NCBI GenBank assembly: GCA_947630525.1
Contig: CANRHW010000019.1
Location: forward strand, 1-13,163
Source of the DNA: an uncultured Clostridia bacterium
GTDB lineage: Bacteria > Bacillota > Clostridia > UMGS1883
Direction of reading: 5' to 3'
DNA: 13,163 nucleotides
This document shows positions 12,884 to 13,163 of this stretch, one piece after another. Numbering within the stretch: the stretch's first letter is position 1; every line of letters starts with the position of its first letter. The notes beneath the pieces are model-generated. The model was not told where the DNA came from. It made no database searches and worked only from the letters and a program-made list of their open reading frames with translations. Made by a program: the position numbers and the translations under genes.

Positions 12884-12964
12884 GCTGTAAAAAGTAGGCC
12901 ATAAAAAATAAGAGGGAAAGCCCTTTTCAGACTGATGACAAACCCCGTGAACAATAGGGATAGC

Positions 12965-13027
12965 TCGAAAGGGAACTCCCTTTCGATAGAAAACATAACA
13001 TCCCGGGGCGTGTACCCGGGATGTTAT
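12965..13027 (+). terminator. Tandem hairpins after the second secreted-protein gene
   Basis: Two perfect inverted repeats follow the stop by 80-145 bp: TCGAAAGGGA with TCCCTTTCGA (12965-12974/12977-12986), and ATAACATCCCGGG with CCCGGGATGTTAT (12995-13007/13015-13027, 13 bp, 7-nt loop). They are placed like a terminator, but neither is followed by a U-run, so they may instead protect the mRNA 3' end or be extragenic palindromes. The rest of 12884-13163 holds no gene I can support. Confidence 0.5.
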
Positions 13028-13042
13028 ACCTTAATCGGGGTA

Positions 13043-13078
13043 GAAATATCATTTTTAACTTTATAAAAATGATATTTC
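13043..13078. repeat. AT-rich 14-bp perfect inverted repeat
   Basis: GAAATATCATTTTT (13043-13056) and AAAAATGATATTTC (13065-13078) are exact reverse complements around an 8-nt spacer. A smaller GC-rich palindrome, CCAGC/GCTGG, follows at 13096-13110. The sequence to the window end is AT-rich with no clear promoter or reading frame. It could be a bidirectional terminator for a gene beyond the window or a palindromic repeat element. Confidence 0.6.
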
Positions 13079-13163
13079 GTAAGCGAAAGCGCCCGCCAGC
13101 GTGACGCTGGACCCGCGTTATATTATGTTACATAGTTAGTTGCTTGATTATATTATTGTAATT

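Noticed and set aside
1..13163. CRISPR array, insertion sequence or transposase
   Set aside because: No regularly spaced direct repeats, no transposase or integrase reading frame, and no long terminal inverted repeats bounding a coding segment were found.

Overview
The window looks like chromosomal DNA of a low-to-mid GC, Gram-positive anaerobe of the Clostridia, most plausibly a gut Oscillospiraceae/Ruminococcaceae-type organism. This is inferred from strong AGGAGG ribosome binding sites, consensus sigma-A promoters, a four-cysteine L28 protein, a cimA-leuCDB operon, and secreted BspA-type leucine-rich-repeat proteins with no outer-membrane signals. No species can be named.

Positions 1-5085 are housekeeping DNA. 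rpmB (L28) is read leftward from its own extended -10 promoter and ends at a hairpin terminator. Divergently, a TTGACT-17-TATAAT promoter drives cimA, leuC, leuD and leuB, closed by a 12-bp-stem terminator. These four enzymes can carry pyruvate plus acetyl-CoA to 2-oxobutyrate (the threonine-independent isoleucine entry). LeuCDB may also serve leucine synthesis if a leuA lies elsewhere; none is in the window.

Positions 5097-9646 and 10695-13030 hold two secreted-protein transcription units built to the same plan. Each has an almost identical promoter block, a ~250-nt structured 5' leader whose first transcribed bases pair with a segment ~190-210 nt downstream, an intrinsic-terminator hairpin 25-28 nt before the AGGAGG, a near-identical signal peptide, an unrelated middle, and a near-identical C-terminal motif and start of the 3' UTR. 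The first protein (1366 aa) has four BspA-like LRR modules. The second (608 aa) has an unrecognised, internally duplicated body. Base changes between the two leaders preserve pairing, including one full G-C to C-G exchange, so the leaders look like a conserved regulatory RNA. This is the strongest candidate here for something undescribed.

Positions 9647-10690, between the two units, are accessory-like: a cluster of strong hairpins, a degraded tRNA-Met-like remnant, and a leftward DUF4160-DUF2442 two-gene cassette with its own TTGACA-18-TATAAT promoter. The window ends in three perfect hairpins and AT-rich sequence without a recognisable gene.
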